From: Carallia brachiata
Taxonomy: Eukaryota; Streptophyta; Magnoliopsida; Malpighiales; Rhizophoraceae
Length of the DNA stretch: 64,000 nt
Direction of reading: 5' to 3'
NCBI GenBank assembly: GCA_021464245.1
Contig: JADCRB010000032.1
Location: forward strand, 1,290,025-1,354,024
Shown here: positions 47,319 through 58,975 of the stretch, in pieces
Position numbering within the stretch: position 1 is the first letter of the stretch
Layout of the letters: each line of letters opens with the position of its first letter
Position numbers and translations under genes: made by a program
The notes under the pieces: generated by a model
What the model was told of the DNA's origin: nothing
Seen by the model: only the letters and a program-made list of their open reading frames with translations
Database searches by the model: none

Positions 47319-47748
47319 TGTTAGAGAACTAGCCGTTATAACTGTTACAGTTATTAACCATCATCATTCTGCCGTTTTCTACATTTATGACCATTATATG
47401 TTTTCATGAGTCTTAAAGCCCAAACCAATATATAAACATCTTCTTCTTCTTCAGGATATATCCATTCATATACTCTTTTTCTTGCATACACTTCTTCTGC
47501 TGGAATTTGCTGGGTTAATCAAGATTAGAGTTGTTTCTATTATCTCATCATTTAAAGTGCACATTAGTGAAAAAGTCTGTTGTATCATAATAAGATAACC
47601 TCTTGGACTTGCTGTACTGTCTCAACTTAAGAACGGAGGAAAAAATTATCCTTAAGATCAGTATCTAGCATGCCTCAAACATCGTTCATATCCTTGTTCA
47701 TTTTTATTTACATCCATTTTCGGTTATTTTATAATATTATTTCTAACA
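47319..47748. mobile_element. Probable solo LTR, 430 bp
   Basis: It begins TGTTAGA and ends TCTAACA, the short inverted ends typical of plant LTRs. The interior is non-coding, with a TATA-like ATATATAAACATC near 47430. Flanking five bases (TTGGC left, CGTTC right) do not match, so it is not a simple insertion. It lies exactly between the TNL remnant and the HIPP duplicate. Confidence 0.6.
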
Positions 47749-48079
47749 CGTTCAACCTTATATCTCTACTAGAATAAAAGGAGAACACACAATTTACACA
47801 CACACATATATGATGTCAACTACCCTTTGAGGAAAAAAGGAACATAAATTGCATATCCAATAAAATGATTATCTTCTATTAGATCGATGATAATTTGAAA
47901 TTATTTGGATGACAGGAGTGGAAGAAGTAACCAGAGATAGTAAAGCCTGTAAAATAGTGGTGAAAGGCAAAACAGCAGACCCCAAGCAGGAAGAAATCGA
48001 AGAACCCAAGGAAGAGAAGAAAGAGGAGGTACCCAAACAAAAAAAAAAAAAAATGAAAGACACAGAATCACACACAATG

Positions 48080-48631
48080 CTAGGATGCACAGACACGAAC
48101 ACGGGATATGGACACGACACGACACTGATACGGGGACACGGAAATTCGAAAAAAATTAGGACACGGATACGGCGTAGATACGGCTGTAAAATATATTATA
48201 TATTATATATGTATGTATGTAATTTAAATATTTTTAATAAATTTTAAATTTTTTTCTACGTATAGTACATATTAATTATTATTATGATATTTTATAATAT
48301 AACTTGTATTTTATTCATAATTCTTTTAAAAAATATTATATATGTGTGTATATTATGTGTGTGTATTCATAATAAAATATTTAAGCAAATAATATATATA
48401 TGTGTATAATATACTAATTAAAATATCAAATACATATAAAAGTATATGACACGTGTATTACAAGTGTCCGACACGTGAATTACAACTGTCCGACACGCGT
48501 GTCCGAATTTTTTTATTTTTATTTTTTTGTGGGACACGTTTCGGAATGTCCGACACGTGTCCGAAGAGTGTCGGGCGAATGTCGTGTCCGACACGGGTAC
48601 TCACCATTTTAAAAGTGTCATTACTTCCTAG
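48080..48631. mobile_element. TIR element rich in GACACG words, hAT-like
   Basis: Starts CTAGGATGCACAGACAC and ends GTGTCATTACTTCCTAG (inverted CTAGGA ends). It is flanked by ACACAATG (48072-48079) and ACACAATA (48632-48639). The paralogous site near 50378-50385 has a single ACACAATG with no insert, giving an empty-site control. Interior is non-coding, with many GACACG/CGTGTC words near both ends. The 8-base duplication suggests the hAT superfamily; the family is not certain. Confidence 0.75.
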
Positions 48632-49229
48632 ACACAATAATTACCATCAATTTTTCTTTTTTTTTTTTATAAGTAATTTACAGTTTTACACCATATACAT
48701 TTTGACCCATTAAAGTTGGCCTAGAGACCCTTTTTTTTTACCCTAGGTAATTAAGCTTTGGGCTAAAGCTAAAATTGAAAGAAGTCATCTTTGGCCTTTT
48801 AAACCCTTTCCAGCTACCCACTTGTCTATCCTTTAGTCCCTTAACTACAAGAGAAACCTGTGGGTTGTGAACACTGCACCCCACTGCTGACATGGTGATA
48901 AGCAACAAAACAAGTGAGCCCCATACATTTAAGGCACAGTCTACTGTATATGACAGCAGGGAGGCATCCATTATATAGGGCCTTTGACCCCACAGTTCAC
49001 GGGTTTAAATGTTAGATCCCACAAACTAAAAGGCTACCTAAGGAACTTTGCTTTGTATTGGAGAAATTAAAAATAGGGGTTGGGGGTGGGTGTAACTCAT
49101 GTGAGGGTTGGATTTTTGTGGAGGAAACGAAGAATAATTGTTTTTTTTTTTTTTCCAGTTTTGTGAAGTGAAAGTAAGCAATTACATTAATCGATGCTTT
49201 TAACAAAGGTTAAAACTTTTTTTTGGGGC

Positions 49230-49313
49230 CCCTTTTTTTTTTTTTTTTGACATAAGAAAGTACTCATCCATTAATGATAATCTCGAGATAACAGAAGGGG
49301 AAGGCTTTTGGGG
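49230..49313 (-). mobile_element. Short poly(A)-tailed retrosequence insertion
   Basis: About 80 bases absent from the paralogous copy (near 50962). On the minus strand it reads a short unique segment ending in a poly-A tail, and GGGGCC occurs at both edges. It looks like a truncated LINE or SINE 3' end. Confidence 0.5.
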
Positions 49314-49483
49314 GCCAAGCTAGTTAGGTGTTTGCTCAATAATGAATGGGAAAAAGATACATAGTTACGAAAAAAGTGATACGTAAAACCGAAACTTTGC
49401 AATCGTCTGTTTTTTATGCAATTAGATTTTTTTTTTTTGCAAAAAAAAGTAAATATTTTTTCACATATTTATGGAATTATTAG

Positions 49484-52400
49484 GAGAGCAAAGTAGAAGA
49501 AAAAAAAGAAGAAACCAAGGAAGAGAAGAAACAAGGAGAGAAAAAGGAAGAAGAGCCTCCAGAGATTGTTCTCAAGGTTGATATGCATTGTGAAGCCTGT
49601 GCTAGGACAGTTGCAAAAGCCTTGAAAGGATTTGAAGGTCCTTTCCACTTTCCTTTTTTTTCTTTTAATTCCTCTGCCTTTTTTTTTTTAATCTATAAAT
49701 TATCTTCTTTGCCATCTTTTATGTGCACCAACACGAATACTCACACCTCCAAAGTCGGAAAATTTTCTTTTGGAGATGAATCAGATTCTTTTTTCCCATT
49801 TGGTTCATTTCTCGGTTCAAAGTTGAATTGTGGGATAAAGAGGAAAATGGGTTCAAGGGGATCTTAAGTAGTTCATGTCAACACTCAGATATTCACTGGG
49901 TCCTTCAAAGACCCAATGTTTAAAAAATCTTCTAATAAACAAGCTATATGGCATATGCTTAGTAGGATCGTTCAACCTTTATCTCTACCAGAATAAAAGG
50001 AGAACACACAATTTACACACACACACATATGATGTCAACTACCCTTTGAGAAAAAAAGGAACATAAATTGCATATCAAATAAATGATTATCTTCTATTAG
50101 ATTGATGATAATTTCGAATTATTTGGATGACAGGAGTGGAAGAAGTAATCACAGATAGTAAAGCCAGTAAAGTAGTGGTGAAAGGCAAAAAAGCAGACCC
50201 CGTAAAAGTATGTGAGAGGCTGCAAAAGGAAATTGGCAGGAAAGTGGAGATAAATTCACCTTTGCCAAAACCACCTGAAGAGTACAAGCAGGAAGAAAGC
50301 AAAGAACCAGAGGAAGAGAAGAAAGAGGAGGTAACAAAAAAAAAAAAAAAGAAAAAATTGAAAGATACAGAATCACACACAATGATTACCCTCAAAATTT
50401 TCTTTTTGCTTTTTTTTTTTTTTTGATAAGCAATTTACACCACATCCATTTTTGACCCATTAAAGTTGGCCTAGAGACCGTTTCTTTGACCCCAGGTAAT
50501 TAAGCTTTGGGCTAAAGCTAAAATCGTTTTTAACCCTTTCCAGCTACCCACTTGTCTATCCTTTAGTCCACAAGAGAAATTTTTGGGTTGTGACCACTGC
50601 CTCCACTGCTGACATGGTGATAAGTAACAAAACAAGTGAGAACATTTAAGGGCACATTCTACTATATATGACAGCAGGAAGGCAACCATTATAGGGTCTT
50701 TGACCCCACAGTTTATATGTGCTTTCACTGCCATGGGGTCACGGGTTTAAATGTTAGCTCCCACAAACTAAAAGGCTACCTAACTAGAGAACTTTGCTTA
50801 ATTTGTAGTGGAGAGAGAAAAAAATTGGGGTGGGGGAGGGTTGGGTGCTTGTAGAGGAAACGTAAAATAATTGTGTTTTTTGAGTTTTTTTGTTTCCCAA
50901 CTTTGGGAAGTGAAAGTAAACAATTACCTTAGTCGATGCTTTAACAAAGGTTAAACCTTTTTTTGAGCCCATGCTAGTTAGGTGTTTACCCAGATATGAA
51001 AAAAGAAGCCATGCTTTTAACAAACAGTAAGAGCAAAGAAAGTAAACACTATTCCGTCTTCTGTGGTTAAATCATACTTTCTTTAGAGGTTTATCCATGA
51101 AATGATTATCAAATGCCCATAATTCACTCACTGTTCTAGGCCCGCATGAAAATTAAGACTTCGAAAAGCAAAGCATAAAAATTAGCATAAATGTAGCATG
51201 GTTTAAGAATTGCATATAATAAGACTATATATTTATAATCTATTAATTGATCGGCACCGCATAAGCATGTCTCGAGGATGCTTGTTGTTTTGTTTTCTCT
51301 CCACTGGCTTCTTTGTCACTATCATGGGGTATTGTGATTTTTTGGATTCTGATGGCCACACTTCTATTGATGAATCACCTACATGCTTGATAATTAAATC
51401 AAAAAGTGGAAGATGACTTTTATTATAGTTTCTTAGGTACTGCAATCCAAAAGGACATGCTCATAATAAGACTTTCTTTTTTTGAACAGCATAATAAGAC
51501 TTTCTGGAGTATATAAATTATGTACGTTTCATAGTTGGGACTTGGTCCAAAAGTAACAAGTGTGATTGTTTACTTAATATTTGTCTATCATTGGCATAGC
51601 ATGTTAATTATGATCCTGTAATTACCATATCCCAATGCCCCATTTTGGCAGCCTCCTGCTGTGGTAACGGTTGTATTGAGCATTCGAATGCATTGTGAAG
51701 GCTGCGCTCAACAGTTACAGCGGGGAATCGGGAAGATCCAAGGTATGTCTTCCTGCTTTATATCTCTCCATTAACTGTTGTTAAGAAGAACAGAAAATTT
51801 TTGAAGAGAGGTTGCAGTGAGAGAACACTCAATTTTCCAGGAAGTTCATTAGCCTTTCTTGTTCATTTCAAACCAAAATCACTTAAAAGGGTTTTATGTT
51901 CTAGACAAGTACAGCTACTAAGCTATGCAAGCTCCGTCAAGTACAAAAGCTGTCACCTAATCCCACTAACTGGGTTTTAACAAAGACAGCTACTAATCAC
52001 AACCAAAAACAATATAATTCAACTTTTAACATCATTACTGAATTAGACTAATTACATATCCGTTACAAGCTCATCAGATACACATTTAATCAAAAAGTCT
52101 TCATTTCCTTCCTGCTGAAGTTGCTGTCAAAACCTTTCTGCAGTTCAGCTAGCTTCCAAACTTCAGTACTGAACCAGTGAACAAGGAAGAAGCTAGGCAC
52201 TCAACATTAACTTTAGCTCACTCTATTTTTCGTACTTGTTATTTTTATTTGCATTTTTTATAATGCAAATTTTCTGAATCATTTTTATTAATTGGACCTC
52301 AATTAAATTTTTTTTAGTTACATTTGAATTTGAGTTAATTTGACCCATACGAAAGAAATGAATTAAAAGTCTTGTGACTTTAAATGCATTTCAATTATTA

Positions 52401-53101
52401 CAGGTGTAGAGTCAGTGGAAACTGACCTTGCCAATGCCAAGGTGATAGTAAAAGGGGTGGTTGATCCTGCAAAGCTGGTGGAAGTTGTGTACAAGAAAAC
52501 AAGAAAGCAAGCTTCCATAGTGAAAGAAAGAAGAGAAAAAGGAAGAAGAGAAGAAAGAAGAGAAGAAAGAGGCAGAGAAAGAAGAAGAGAAAAAAGAGGC
52601 AGAGAAAGGAGGGGAGGAGGAGAGGAGACCAGGATTACAGGTGAGTCAAATTAGAAATCCATGATATTTTACAGTTCCATTGAAAAGTGCTAAAAAGTAT
52701 ATGAAAGATATGAATTAAAAGTCTTGTGTTTTTAAATGCATTGCAATTATTGCAGGTGTAAAGTCAGTGGAAACTGACCTTGCCAATGCCAAGGTGATGG
52801 TAAAAGGGGTGGTTGATCCTGCAAAGCTGGTGGAAGATGTGTACAAGAAAACAACAAAGCAAGCTTCCATCGTGAAAGAAGAAGAGAAAATGGAAGAAGA
52901 GAAGAAAGAGGAGGAGAGAAGAAGGAAGAGAAAGAAGAAGAAGAGAAGAAAGAGGCAGAGAAAGGAGGAGGGGAGGAGGAGAGAAGGATTACTGATGTCA
53001 AGGGAATTGAATATTGGCCATCAAGGTGCTCCATGGAGTACTATTTTTCCTATCCTCAAATTTTTAGCGATGAGAACCCCAATGCTTGCTCAATTATGTA
53101 A
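49484..53101 (+). CDS. Heavy-metal-associated isoprenylated protein (HIPP), two HMA domains, frame problems in last exons
   Basis: HIPPs bind metal ions through HMA domains and attach to membranes by C-terminal isoprenylation. Exons: 49484-49637, 50134-50330, 51652-51742, then 52404-52640 and/or 52756-53101. The first HMA has MHCEACA (MxCxxC) and VEEVITDSKASKVVVKGK. The second has MHCEGCA and VESVETDLANAKVIVKG. A Glu/Lys-rich tail follows, and in the proper frame the end reads GIEYWPS, YPQIFSDENPN and CSIM, a CaaX box, with stop 53099-53101. Problems: no start codon in frame upstream of 49484 before the ATG at 49583; the last exon is duplicated; one extra base near 52525 in the first copy and a one-base shift near 52915-52925 in the second, both in purine repeats, so the assembled frame ends at 53105 without the CaaX box. 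A working gene with indel errors, or a damaged one. Confidence 0.8.
52351..52995 (+). repeat. 352-bp tandem duplication of the HIPP last exon with its acceptor
   Basis: Unit A runs from 52351 to about 52640 and unit B from 52703 to about 52995, offset 352. Both include the intron tail, branch region and CAG acceptor, then the second half of the HMA domain and the purine-rich tail. Each copy is preceded by its own acceptor, and unit A is followed by a GTGAGT donor at 52641. Confidence 0.9.
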
Positions 53102-53105
53102 CTAA

Positions 53106-54640
53106 TTATTCAGTAATTGCTCGATTAATTAAGTGCACTAGTGGTTGAAATTTAGCATAGCCTAGCTGTCCAAGCAATTTTCTATGTAGCTAGCTGCATG
53201 ATAATGGTGGCAATACAACAATGCCACAACGAGTGCAATTCCTGATGTTATATATAATTAGCATATGGTTTGCTCTCTATGAATTTTTTTTTAAAAAAAA
53301 ATTCCGGGTGGTGTTTAATAGTAATCTCCCTGATACACCTATACCCCTTTACTTGCCATGATTATAGCAAATATTACTCTTATTATTTTTGTTTTTTTAA
53401 GAAAAAGTTATTTCTGCTCCTCGCACTAATGAACTCAAAAGTCATTTTATGTTCGTAAATCGTTACACCAAGGATCGTTCTTCATAATTGCGTGCTTGTA
53501 ATACTTCAGTTCTGAATACAGGGAAAAAAATCGTACAGGGTATGGTTTACCTGTTAAGCAATTGACAAATGATTAGTTGATGATCGAACTCATAATTATA
53601 GGCTAATTATGAGAAAATTGGGAATAAAAACTGAAGTTTTTGGTCTATTGGGCTTGGACAAAACACTAACCACGTTGAAAGCGAAGGGCGCAAAGCTAAC
53701 AAGATTCGATTGAAGAGCATGCTGTTCAGTCCGTTAAATAACCTAACTTTACAGCCTTCACTAGTCCAGTAAACCATAACCAACCGGACGCATTCAATGG
53801 ACAATTTGCCCCGCAATGTTCCCCAAATTCCGGTTCTCAATTAGTGATTTTTGAGGTATCCCTGGAGGCTTATTTATTGCACCACTTAGCACGTCTATAT
53901 AAAAGGGGTTATACATTGACCAAAATAAATAAATAAATAAAAGGGGTTTTTACTGGCTATTGGACAATAATGGAAGCTTTCAATTCAAAAATCAACAAAT
54001 AATAATAATAACAATTGGAGTTGAATGTCTTGCTTCTAATACAAAACAATTGATTGAAATACTCTATTAAAAACTATTGGTTAATTTTAGTAATTTAATT
54101 CTCATTTCTATCCTTTCAGTTTCCTTGTAACCGAAAAAATAAAAAATAATTAGAATTGATTAGGAAGAACAAACCCATATATCTTTAGCTGCTCAACGTC
54201 TCTTTTCGAGAGGCTGTGTAGCATAGACTAAATAGTGATCAGGATTTTGAGGAGGCAACATAACCATGCAAAAACTTGCAGAAATGTGCCAAAATTGGTG
54301 GTCCAAGAATCTTTGCGCTAAAATTATTTGTTGTGATTCAGTGGATAGGATGAGGGGCATCATTCAAATGCCTGCAATTCCACTCATATTTGGAGGCACA
54401 CTGCAGCCACCGAAAGCGCTCAAAGAACTTAGAAATCGGCTTACACTCTTATATACGAACGTCTGGCACGTAGCTGGAATAAAAAAAATATATGTGCAAC
54501 TATTTTTTCTACAGAAGTGTTTATAGTTGCAAACTAAATTGCCAGGTCTATCCAACATCACACGAAAAAACCAACTGCATAGATGGAGAACATAATATCG
54601 GTCCGAAGGAAAAGGATCGTTTCTTCTTCTTTTTTTTTTT
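53106..54640. other. Intergenic, no gene recognised
   Basis: HIPP 3' flank and AT-rich DNA. A frame of 86 codons at 54266-54526 has unbiased composition but no family resemblance that I recognise. Confidence 0.5.
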
Positions 54641-54649
54641 TAATTAATT

Positions 54650-54935
54650 GAAAAAAAAAATAATTTCTGAATTTTTATAGATTTTTACAATTTGATCCTA
54701 AACTTTTTCGTTTTTTATTTTAATCCTAAGTCGTTAAAATTCATTGCAATTAAGTTCTTCTATCAACAAAATTGAGATTATTTCTGTCAGATCAATGTAC
54801 AATATTAAAATTTTTGACCAATTCTGTCGAAAGAAAGATTTGATTGCAACAAATCTTAAAAGTTTAAAACTAAAATAAAAAAATAAAAACATTTAAAACT
54901 CAATTATGAAAATTCATAACAACTTAAAACTTATT
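54650..54935. mobile_element. Foldback element, ~285 bp
   Basis: Left arm AATAATTTCTGAATTTTTAT and onward, and the reverse complement of the right arm (AATAAGTTTTAAGTTGTTAT and onward) match for about 130-140 bases with decay. TTGCAATTAAGTTCTTC aligns with TTGCAATCAAATCTTTC. Non-coding; target duplication not clear. Confidence 0.6.
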
Positions 54936-56868
54936 TTTCCTTTATCTCCTACGAGAAGGTTAAATGGATTCGGCTGGTCATGTTCTAGTTTCACCTTAGG
55001 TGGGGAGCTTATGGGGAGCTTATGGAATGAAGGACTTCAACGGGTCTATTTCACTGTGTTCTATTCTATGTCGCCTACAACATATGTGAACTGATCTTTG
55101 GAATTGGAAGGGACTTCCCAACATTCACAATGGATGTTTTGTTTGTTTAAGAGAAGGACCAAGAATTCCAATCATGGTGGGGTAGAACCGTTGAAGAAAG
55201 GCACCCTTGAGGTTACCGAAAGGGTTTGTAATTGTTCTGAATGGTGATTGAAACTCGACGCGAGTCGACTTGACTCAGGTCACGGCAAACTTACAGGAAT
55301 ATCACTAAACTCTCCCTCGATCGTGGATTGTTGTGGACCATCGGCTTGTAATGACTCAAATCTTCCAAGATATAAAATGTTTGGTGTTTATTGCTTGACA
55401 ATCTCTTCTCCCCCCCCCCCCCCCCCCAAGATATGATTGAAAATTTATTTGTGTCAAATATTATATAATTAATTTACTGCTTGCTGCCCAAAGCAGGATC
55501 AGTTTAGGCGGCTTGGATGAGGTCCATTTTCCAAAGAGACTAAGAGCCTAGGAAACAACGAAAGAAAAAAAATATATATTAGACTGACGCTTTAGGTTAA
55601 TGGTAACAGTCAAGGCGGAAGTTGGGTGGAGTTTCAAATCAATGTTTGTCTGTTTTTTTTTTTATTATTTAGTTACAGTGAGAAAAAAAATTTAATTAAT
55701 AATAAAATCAAATAGTCAAAACTTAAATTTTACTTTAAATTATAAATTTGATGGCAACTAAAAAATATCTAATAATTCAAATCAATGTTTGATTCTTTTC
55801 AAACCTTGTATCTATGGTTTAATCTAATGCAACATTTTCTTGTTGTTAAAAAAAAAAACAAAGAAAGATTCTTCTCCTTTGTGCAGTGATAGATTAGGCT
55901 AGGAAAAGGGATTTGTGACACCACATTTGGCTACTGGTAGGAAGTGATGTAGCTCAATGACAGCCTGCCTGTGTACAAAATATCTTGTCCAAGACTCCAA
56001 GTTTCATTTTTCTCCAATGTGAACGTTGATACCATTTGATCGAGATTCTTCCCATCTATTATTTTTCTGCATCGACTGCCTAAATTTGTCAAAGAATGAA
56101 CACTTGTTTATCCAATTCATCATTTGTCTTCTTTGACATATGTTTATGCTAAATTATCTTCTACACTGTTGAATTGTGTATTCCAGGGGCTAGATGGTCG
56201 ACTATGTTGTGAATGTGATGCCAAACATTAGACATAATTTTTTTTTCCTTATTTTAAATTTTTTGGACATAATGGAATGTCTTCTCTGAATTTCATATCA
56301 AAACATTGAGGACTTTGGAGGGTGAAAGTGAGATGGTAAGTACTATTGGCATGTCTTATTGCTGCCAATAATCGTAAGGTTGGTATTTCACATATTTAAT
56401 TAAGCGACATGCAAATCAAAATTGAAATATTAAACTGTTCACAATTTTTTTTTCTTTAAAAAAAGTTAGAGCGAGAGAGTTTGAATTTAACTTTTAGTAA
56501 AATTTGTCATTTAAATTTTAAATTTTACTCTAACTTTTAAATTTTGATGAGCACTAAGATTATATTTAATAATTATTGTTCACAAGTTTACATCTATGCG
56601 TGAAAACACCAAAAGATGTTAATTGGACGAAAAAATTTATTGGGTCCTCTCACAAGATTGACAACAACAAAAACAGGTTACTAGGATGTGCAAAATTTTA
56701 GACCGTCCAAAAAAAGATAATATATATTCAAGTCCAAAGTCGATCCATTGCTAGTGGAGATGCAATCTCTAGTTCATTTCAGCTCCCCTAGATAGATTGA
56801 CTTCTGAGGAGGACCCATGCCTTTGGAAATCATGATCCATGCTTTTCTTGCATACACCAATGAAGTTA
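54936..56868. other. Intergenic with poly-C run
   Basis: No gene seen. A run of 18 C at 55410-55427. A short tandem GGGGAGCTTAT duplication near 55002-55022. A possible SINE-like stretch near 55585-55650. Confidence 0.5.
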
Positions 56869-57446
56869 GAATCGAATCGGATCGACCGGTTAAACCGTTA
56901 AACCGGTGACCGGTCTTACGTCTGGTCCAATTTTGACTTAAAAATAGGATGCAAACTGGACCGAAAAAAATCGGTCAAAAATTGGAAAAGCCTGAAAAAA
57001 ATCGGACCGGTTGAATAGGATCAATTTAAACTAAAAAATTTTAAATTATAATTTGACTTAAAACTTTATTTAAATTATAATTAAAAATCTAATGTTAATT
57101 AAAAATTTCAATTTAATCGTTAAAATTAAAAAAATTAATATTTAACTATTATTTATAAATATTATTTTTTTCAATTAATTTTTATAAATTATATTTTGTT
57201 AAATATACTAATTGTAATATCCTTAATGTATGTAAATATTAATATAATTTTTAAAATACACTTTATTTTAAATATTTATTATCATTCTTATATCATATAA
57301 CATTTTATATAATTATATAAACTATATAAAAATTTAATTTTTATATATTTAATATTAAATACTGGTTCAACCATGGTTATACCGGTCGAACCAATTGAAT
57401 TTTGAACTACTAATCTTTTCAGTTCACTGATCAGTTCAATTCTTAA
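56869..57446. mobile_element. Degenerate transposon with ACCGGTT-rich inverted ends
   Basis: The left end TTAGAATCGAATCGGATCG, followed by repeated ACCGGT/AACCGG words, is matched in inverted form by the right end (GGTTATACCGGTCGAACC ... TTCAATTCTTAA). The centre is AT-rich and non-coding. About 580 bases. Confidence 0.6.
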
Positions 57447-58458
57447 AATATTAACATACAGAGTACTTTTGCACCTTTTATGTACCAAAAGGGTTGGCCT
57501 TAAAATCTCTCACAGCACCAGAACTAGCACCAAGGCTTAGCACTCGTCGGCTTATTTGAGCGCCAAAAGTGTTGCCAGCAAAACCGGGCCAAATTGCCAA
57601 TGTAAAAGAAGCTTTTTTTTTTTTTTTTTTTTTTAATATCTAAAATGTGCTTTACACTTTTATCAATAAAATGTTGTGATTGTGACTATGTTAAGAAAAG
57701 ACGTAAAATGAATAAATAGTTATAACATGTTTTATATTAAGTGAGAAATAACAAATTTAACTTTACCATTTAACAGTAATAAAATTTAAATCGGTAATTG
57801 TCGCACGATCTAAACATGGGGTCTATGCTATTGCTCGATCAGGTTTCGGGTCACGGGTCCCTCCACAGTCCACTAGTTAGATAAATGATCGGTTTGGAGC
57901 ATTCGTATGTTGCATCACCATTCAATCAATCAATTCAGCCCAAAGTCCGACCCCACCACATGGAATATTATTGCCTCGCCATGGAAAGAGTTCCACATTA
58001 CGAAATGGTTTTTAATTTCAACCATCTCAGTAATAATCAGTTATAAATTATTGACCCATGCATGCGTTTTCTGGGCCAGCGTCGTACCGTACCAGAGAAA
58101 GCTACTCGGCTTGAAGAAAAAATTAAACAATAACTAATAATGAACAAATACAATCTCATAATTATTTCCTTAAAAGAGTAAGCGGAGACGTAAAAGAAAA
58201 TGGTTATATACTTCCTCACATTGACAAGGCAAACATCTAACATTATAAGAAAGTTAGTATAAGAATTCCCTCTTCTAATTGATTCAAATTTATAGGATGG
58301 ACATATATTGTGAATTGATCTTCAGATTGTAACGATGCTAATAAAAACATAAATTAGTTTTTAAAAATTCATTTTCGAAGGCTCAATTGATCTTCATATT
58401 CTGTTTAGAATTTTTTTAAAAGAAAAAACCTCTTAAAAGGCAGATTTTCCACCTAAGC
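57447..58458. other. Intergenic, no gene recognised
   Basis: Poly-T run near 57614. Moderately GC-rich around 57830-58100. No family resemblance in any frame. Confidence 0.5.
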
Positions 58459-58466
58459 ATGAGTGG

Positions 58467-58685
58467 CACGTGGACACCCCCACCCTGTGTCTCTACTCTC
58501 TTGCCAGCGGAGCACGAGCAAAACACGAGCTTCAGATGCACGTGGCAGTTTCGTCGGCATTTTCGGGGCCCAACTTTTTTAATATGGACCTTTAATGGTG
58601 GGACCCCCGGAGGGACCATGTGGATGTTCCAGTTGACATTTGCTTCTGGCGAGACAAAAGTGAGTCGGTTGCTCAGCGGCACGTG
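58467..58685. promoter_or_regulatory. Cluster of three CACGTG G-boxes
   Basis: CACGTG at 58467-58472, 58539-58544 and 58680-58685, in a GC-richer island of about 230 bases. Plant bZIP and bHLH factors bind this hexamer. No gene start was recognised within 3 kb, so promoter activity is only a possibility; an open frame spanning the island has no family resemblance. Confidence 0.4.
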
Positions 58686-58729
58686 ACTTCCACGTTCCCT
58701 ACAAAGGCTACAGCCAGCATTATTATTTC

Positions 58730-58975
58730 CTAATAAAAAATAATACTGTAATTAAATAGTAAAAAATTAAATATAAAAAATAAAAATAAATAAATAAAAA
58801 ATAGTACAATAATAATAATATAATTATTAATAAAAAATAATAATTAAAAAATTATGAAAAAATAAAAAATAATAATTTATAAAAAAAATAAAAAATAATT
58901 ATTTAAATAATTAAAAAATGAATAAAAAGTAATTTTTTTTCTTTTTTTTCAGGTAAAATTTACCAAACAAGCCCT
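58730..58975. mobile_element. AT-rich MITE remnant with one clear end
   Basis: The right end TTTACCAAACAAGCCC followed by TAA is a typical PIF/Harbinger-type MITE terminus (reverse GGGCTTGTTTGG). The matching left end was not found. Confidence 0.4.

Larger units (their letters stand above)
47749..49345 (+). repeat. Partial duplicate of the HIPP locus (exon 2 and part of intron 2)
   Basis: Starts CGTTCAACC directly after the solo LTR and matches 49969 to about 51000. It holds a degenerate HIPP exon 2 (about 47916-48030, VEEVTRDSKACKIVVKGK) with an 84-base internal deletion, then intron 2 sequence. Two insertions absent from the other copy are visible (48080-48631 and about 49230-49310). Confidence 0.85.

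Noticed and set aside
49471..49484. ATG at 49471 as the HIPP start
   Set aside because: It is out of frame with the HMA coding sequence; the AG at 49482-49483 fits a splice acceptor better, so the true first exon is probably missing or unrecognised.
54266..54526. 86-codon frame with balanced composition
   Set aside because: No recognised family, no splice context and no neighbouring coding blocks; left unannotated as a gene.
58459..58686. 75-codon frame across the G-box island
   Set aside because: Both strands are open there because of GC-richer composition; no family similarity or gene structure.
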